DNA of 64,000 bases from assembly GCA_963699215.1 (NCBI GenBank), contig OY969422.1, positions 620,001 through 684,000 on the forward strand, in the 5' to 3' direction. The position numbers and the translations under genes were made by a program. How positions within the stretch are numbered: position 1 is the stretch's first letter; each line of letters begins with the position of its first letter. The notes beneath the pieces were generated by a model. The model ran no database searches. It was not told the origin of the DNA and saw only the letters and a program-made list of their open reading frames with translations. This DNA is from VRUE01 sp963699215 (lineage in GTDB: Bacteria > Actinomycetota > Thermoleophilia > Solirubrobacterales > 70-9). Positions 62,201-64,000 of this stretch are shown in pieces.

Positions 62201-62711
62201 TCGTCGGCGTCGGCGGGAAGGAGTCGGGTTCGTAGACGGCGACACCGAAGCCTTTGAGCTGGTTGACATAGAGGTTGCCTTCGGAATCGACCGCGAGGCC
62301 GCAGGGGTTATTTTCGTTCTCGATCTCGGTGATGTATTTGCCCTCCGGGTCGAAGATGTCGATCCGCCCTTCGGTCCCGTTGCCGGTGAGGCCGAAGTCG
62401 GGGCTGGCGACGTAGATGTAGCCGTGGCGGTCCGTCGTTACCCCGCAGGGGCGCTCGAAGGCTTTCGGCGGGTGATCGACGCCGGCGACGCCTGGGCAAA
62501 GGCCGGGGTCGGGGATTTCGTCGAGAGCGTTGGTGGCGCAATCGCCGCGCAGCGTCAGCGCCGGATCGAGGATGTGCTGCTCGACCGCCTGGGCCGGGGC
62601 GGCCGCGAAGGCAAGCGCGAGCAGGGCGCCGAGCGCGAGCAGGCTCGCGAGTCTGCGAGCGCCTCGTGAGGAGGTGTGCTCTGCGGCTGCGATGTCGGCG
62701 GCCTTTTTCAC
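59244..62711 (-). CDS. Large secreted beta-propeller protein (NHL plus FN3-like plus TolB-like)
   Basis: 1155 aa, signal peptide LASLLALGALLALAFAAAPA. Residues 60-380 carry NHL-type blades (CGVTTDRHGYIYVASPDFG, CGLAVDSEGNLYVNQLKG, VTVDQSNGDVYVADAEKNN). An FN3-like segment follows (ILAASVNPNGIATSYRFEYV, GLAPDTAYRFRLVAAN). From about 520 to 1050 there are TolB/WD40-like repeats (WIAPDGEHVVFSSFHRLEE, GISRDGSTIAFRIDS, VNVSPDGSHVYFLSPKQL). The tail (CPKGKRKVRRAGKTRCVKRN) is a Cys-Lys-rich end common to surface proteins of this group. It probably pairs functionally with the 924-aa protein it overlaps. Confidence 0.8.
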   Translation of the reverse strand: MKKAADIAAAEHTSSRGARRLASLLALGALLALAFAAAPAQAVEQHILDPALTLRGDCATNALDEIPDPGLCPGVAGVDHPPKAFERPCGVTTDRHGYIYVASPDFGLTGNGTEGRIDIFDPEGKYITEIENENNPCGLAVDSEGNLYVNQLKGFGVAVYEPDSFPPTPTTDFGSATLVYDGSGQCAAASGLGVDPSNDHLYTSRGCHSVTEYGSAVEGWPLLNADIGGKFAGVYFGGVDVYGKTHDVYVSGVKPNLANGGGGPEHQRIFIFDGIDGHKKCEIDGTETPAGSFSFTFAKGGVTVDQSNGDVYVADAEKNNVAVQFDAECNFIAELPKPPKLEHVDPYPAIAIDTPMLAGEAGYESPNEGHLFVTSGLTAAKSRLWSFAPVEPPKAPEIEGQTVFGITETEAILAASVNPNGIATSYRFEYVTQAEFEASGYAGAISTPAPDGNAGAGIAPKALSAAVSGLAPDTAYRFRLVAANHCLEAEPEALCTTLGEGKPGEEGEDVAFSTYLPEAGPAAGRAYELVTPPDTNGRLPNLGELAHASPSNFDTALITADGQSVLFGVQGGSLPGIGGGGVNDTYLAERGSGGWQSRFNGLSAAEAELPRSGGVSSDHRYAFWRAATARGSLAVGNYLRDPGGDVEPIGIGSLGEVLDASGHWIAPDGEHVVFSSFHRLEEAAPSEGVAAVYERSADGSTEVVSLLPGGATPAGSAAYQGISRDGSTIAFRIDSTLYLRQSGETHEVAVGNPVLGGISNDGERLVYLQDDGAPDNNDAPRRGEIFLYDDASETSTQIGSGNESAIVNVSPDGSHVYFLSPKQLDGIKGEAGKQNLYLWDVGSEAVRFIATVTERDAIGEPAKGISTTMTNGLGLWVNAAVNPNRSEFNGPGAAPSRSSEDGSVLIFESRADLTGYDSGERAEVYRFDANAKPGSELACLSCVPTGLAPQSDALLQFPFGGETTFFPPTNLLAELVNLTEDGKRAVFQSADRLVVGDIDGKIDVYEWLAQGTGGCKRAEGCVHLISFGRSADDDYLYAMTPDASTVVFESGDLLVPEDLDTTPSLYAARIGGGYPSAPPPSGECLGEACQPSVVAPGDPDSVIEDEGNPPPSGKSRCPKGKRKVRRAGKTRCVKRNVKRSHKKHKRTDADRRAQR

Positions 62712-62773
62712 AGTACCTGTCTCCTTGTGGTGATGGTTAAGTGAAGTAATCCTTGGGTGAATCGAACGTCATG

Positions 62774-62809
62774 GTGCGACGACCGAGCCTCCCCACTCGG
62801 TCGTCGCAC
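62774..62809. terminator. Terminator hairpin after the collagen-like gene
   Basis: A perfect 14-bp stem (GTGCGACGACCGAG with CTCGGTCGTCGCAC) and an 8-nt loop lie seven bases after the stop at 62817 on the minus strand. There is no T-run, as for the other hairpins in this window. Its loop does not share the CCTATGGG motif. Confidence 0.65.
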
Positions 62810-62816
62810 ATTCCGC

Positions 62817-63617
62817 TTACTGTGCGGTCACCGCCCAGGTTCCGGCGGAGATGCAGAAGCCTTCGCAGCCAGTCACCAATACGGTCCCAGTCGGGGCGGC
62901 GCCTTCCACCGGCGTGAACACGAAGTTCACCGTTGGGTCGTAGAATTTGGTCATTGGCCCCCCGACCAGCGCCGCTCCGTAGACGCAGAGGTAGCCCGGG
63001 TCGGCCTGCGGAACGTCGTTTTCGTCCAGGCCGGGGCAGCCTTCCGCAGATTCGCCGGTGACCGCGACCGGTTCGGGCCCGCCGGCGGCTGGATCGACCG
63101 GCAGGGTGAAGGAGATCTGCTCGTAGTTCGAGGTGTTGGACGCACCGTTGATCGCCCACGTGCCGGTCTCCGTCTCGCCGGAGGGCAGGGTGCCGCCGAG
63201 GGTCCAAGGCGAGCCGTCTTCGCCGTCTTCGCCTTTTTTGCCGTTGCAGGCTTTGCCTTTGGTCACGCCGCCGACTTTGAATCTGGTGCCGCCTTCTGAG
63301 CATTCGCCGACGCTTGCGGCTTCGGCTTCGACGCTTTTGCCGTCGGTGCCGTCCGTGCCATCGGCTCCGTTCGAGCCGTTGGAGCCAGCGGCGCCGGTGT
63401 CGCCCTTGGCGCCGGCGGGGCCCTGCGGACCCGCGGGGCCGGTGTCGCCCTTGGGGCCCTTCGGGCCTCTCGGGCCTTTTTTGGCTTTCGCCGAAGCGGT
63501 GGCGTTGCCGCCGCCGTTGTCGCTGGCGGCGTAAGCGCCGCCGAGCATGGCGAAGACCAGGGCGATCACCGAGATCGCGCCCGGGATGCCGAAGCGGTTG
63601 CGTAGTGGCTGGAGCAT
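62817..63617 (-). CDS. Collagen-like triple-helix repeat surface protein
   Basis: 266 aa from ATG 63617, after a GGAGGAGAGAG site. A membrane/signal segment (PGAISVIALVFAMLGGAYAA) is followed by G-x-y repeats (GPRGPKGPKGDTGPAGPQGP, then AGAKGDTGAAGSNGSNGADG), about 18 triplets. A C-terminal globular domain follows with three Cys pairs (VGECSEGGTRF, GKACNGKKG, EGCPGLDEND, VTGCEGFCIS). The collagen stretch probably trimerises the protein at the surface. Confidence 0.85.
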   Translation of the reverse strand: MLQPLRNRFGIPGAISVIALVFAMLGGAYAASDNGGGNATASAKAKKGPRGPKGPKGDTGPAGPQGPAGAKGDTGAAGSNGSNGADGTDGTDGKSVEAEAASVGECSEGGTRFKVGGVTKGKACNGKKGEDGEDGSPWTLGGTLPSGETETGTWAINGASNTSNYEQISFTLPVDPAAGGPEPVAVTGESAEGCPGLDENDVPQADPGYLCVYGAALVGGPMTKFYDPTVNFVFTPVEGAAPTGTVLVTGCEGFCISAGTWAVTAQ

Positions 63618-64000
63618 CGTTATCTCTCTCCTCCTGTAGTGCCCGCCGGCGATCCCGCCGGTCGGATTGACGGGAACTGCTCGGTGAGGCCGGCGCGAGC
63701 GTCGACCTCGGCGGGTGCTGCGAGAGAAAGTGGTGCTTGCGGCGTACTCACCTACTGCGTTCCTCCTTCGCCGCTCCCCTTTTTCCGCTATCCGCCTTCC
63801 GGACGGACCCCTGGCCGGGGATCGGCTCGTTTCCCTGTAGTCCCTCGCCTCCGCAGACCTGGCCATCCGGGTGGACATCCATGTTTACGGAGACTGGCGC
63901 CATTTAGACACATGCTTGTCTGAAAGTCAAGCGGCAGCCAGATTTTCCCTGCAAAACAGGGCATTACCGACCGGACAAATACGTTTACCGACTGGAGCTG
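63618..64000 (-). other. Gene-free upstream region with probable long leader
   Basis: No convincing gene in 383 bases. It is upstream of the collagen-like gene. A promoter candidate lies at 63903-63930, giving a leader of roughly 280 nt. The leader includes a C4/G4 hairpin (CCCCTGGCCGGGG near 63808-63820) and several GGAGG-type stretches. I could not match it to a known riboswitch. Confidence 0.4.
63903..63930 (-). promoter_or_regulatory. Candidate sigma-70 type promoter for the collagen-like gene
   Basis: On the minus strand TTGACT (63925-63930) and TCTAAA (63903-63908) are separated by 16 bases, in the most A/T-rich part of the region. Confidence 0.4.

Noticed and set aside
63700..63900. 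Possible c-di-GMP (GEMM) or ydaO riboswitch upstream of the collagen-like gene
   Set aside because: The conserved cores of those riboswitches are not present; only generic purine-rich and GC hairpin sequence is seen.
1..64000. CRISPR arrays, insertion sequences, rRNA genes, integrases
   Set aside because: No regularly spaced direct repeats, transposase or integrase motifs, or rRNA sequence could be found.

Overview
The window is GC-rich DNA with dense, often overlapping genes. It most likely comes from a Thermoleophilia/Solirubrobacterales-type actinobacterium. Support for this is the base composition, a PafB-PafC WYL fusion, an ECF sigma operon with ferritin-like proteins, HtaA-type heme proteins, and large secreted proteins with Cys/Lys-rich tails. 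The taxonomic placement is an inference. Many genes (a left-edge glycosidase, a GH15-like enzyme, a LOG protein, a DUF1998 helicase, sucC, a sulfatase, accC, hmuTUV, both htaA-like genes, exbB and others) are broken by isolated single-base insertions. Removing one base restores good protein family sequence, so most look like sequence errors rather than decayed genes.

Layout. 1-8.8 kb: partial glycosidase, PPOX-fold protein, a GlxA-type regulator facing a DJ-1 protein, a PHD/PIN toxin-antitoxin pair with an ACGT-repeat operator, a DUF1906 protein, a penicillin acylase and an MBL hydrolase. 8.9-14.4 kb: pafBC, a YhaM-like HD exonuclease and an arsR-aquaporin-arsC operon. 14.4-18.2 kb: a membrane-anchored NACHT NTPase divergent from a zinc-finger (ZAS-like) protein. 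18-31 kb: hydrolases, a spermidine synthase-like membrane protein, tRNA-Phe, helicase, folP and a DtxR-family regulator. 29.9-32.5 kb: an operon of two exported ferritin-like proteins, an ECF sigma factor and its anti-sigma factor. 32.6-41.1 kb: aminotransferase, sucCD, HAD, sulfatase, biotin carboxylase, PHP protein.

41.1-49.3 kb is the most interesting part: a heme/iron acquisition locus. Four copies of a 14-bp palindrome (TTAGGGTGCCCTAA or its complement) resembling DtxR/IdeR half-sites precede its three transcription units. The units are a DUF2470 gene; an IsdG/MhuD-like monooxygenase followed by hmuT-hmuU-hmuV; and two HtaA-like proteins, a membrane-anchored PKD protein, an ExbB/TolQ-like proton channel and a DUF2149 protein. 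An iron-controlled heme relay powered by a proton-driven motor is a reasonable model. It is unusual for an organism expected to lack a classical outer membrane.

49.3-64 kb, all on the minus strand: NHL protein, the sulfate assimilation operon sir-cysH-sat-cysC, a group of small genes (rhodanese, dodecin and others), and a secreted-protein group (924 aa, 1155 aa beta-propeller, collagen-like).

Six long hairpins at gene 3' ends form two families. One has a conserved CCTATGGGT-like loop; the other has nested stems with compensatory changes between copies. They are probably a local type of terminator or a dispersed structured element.
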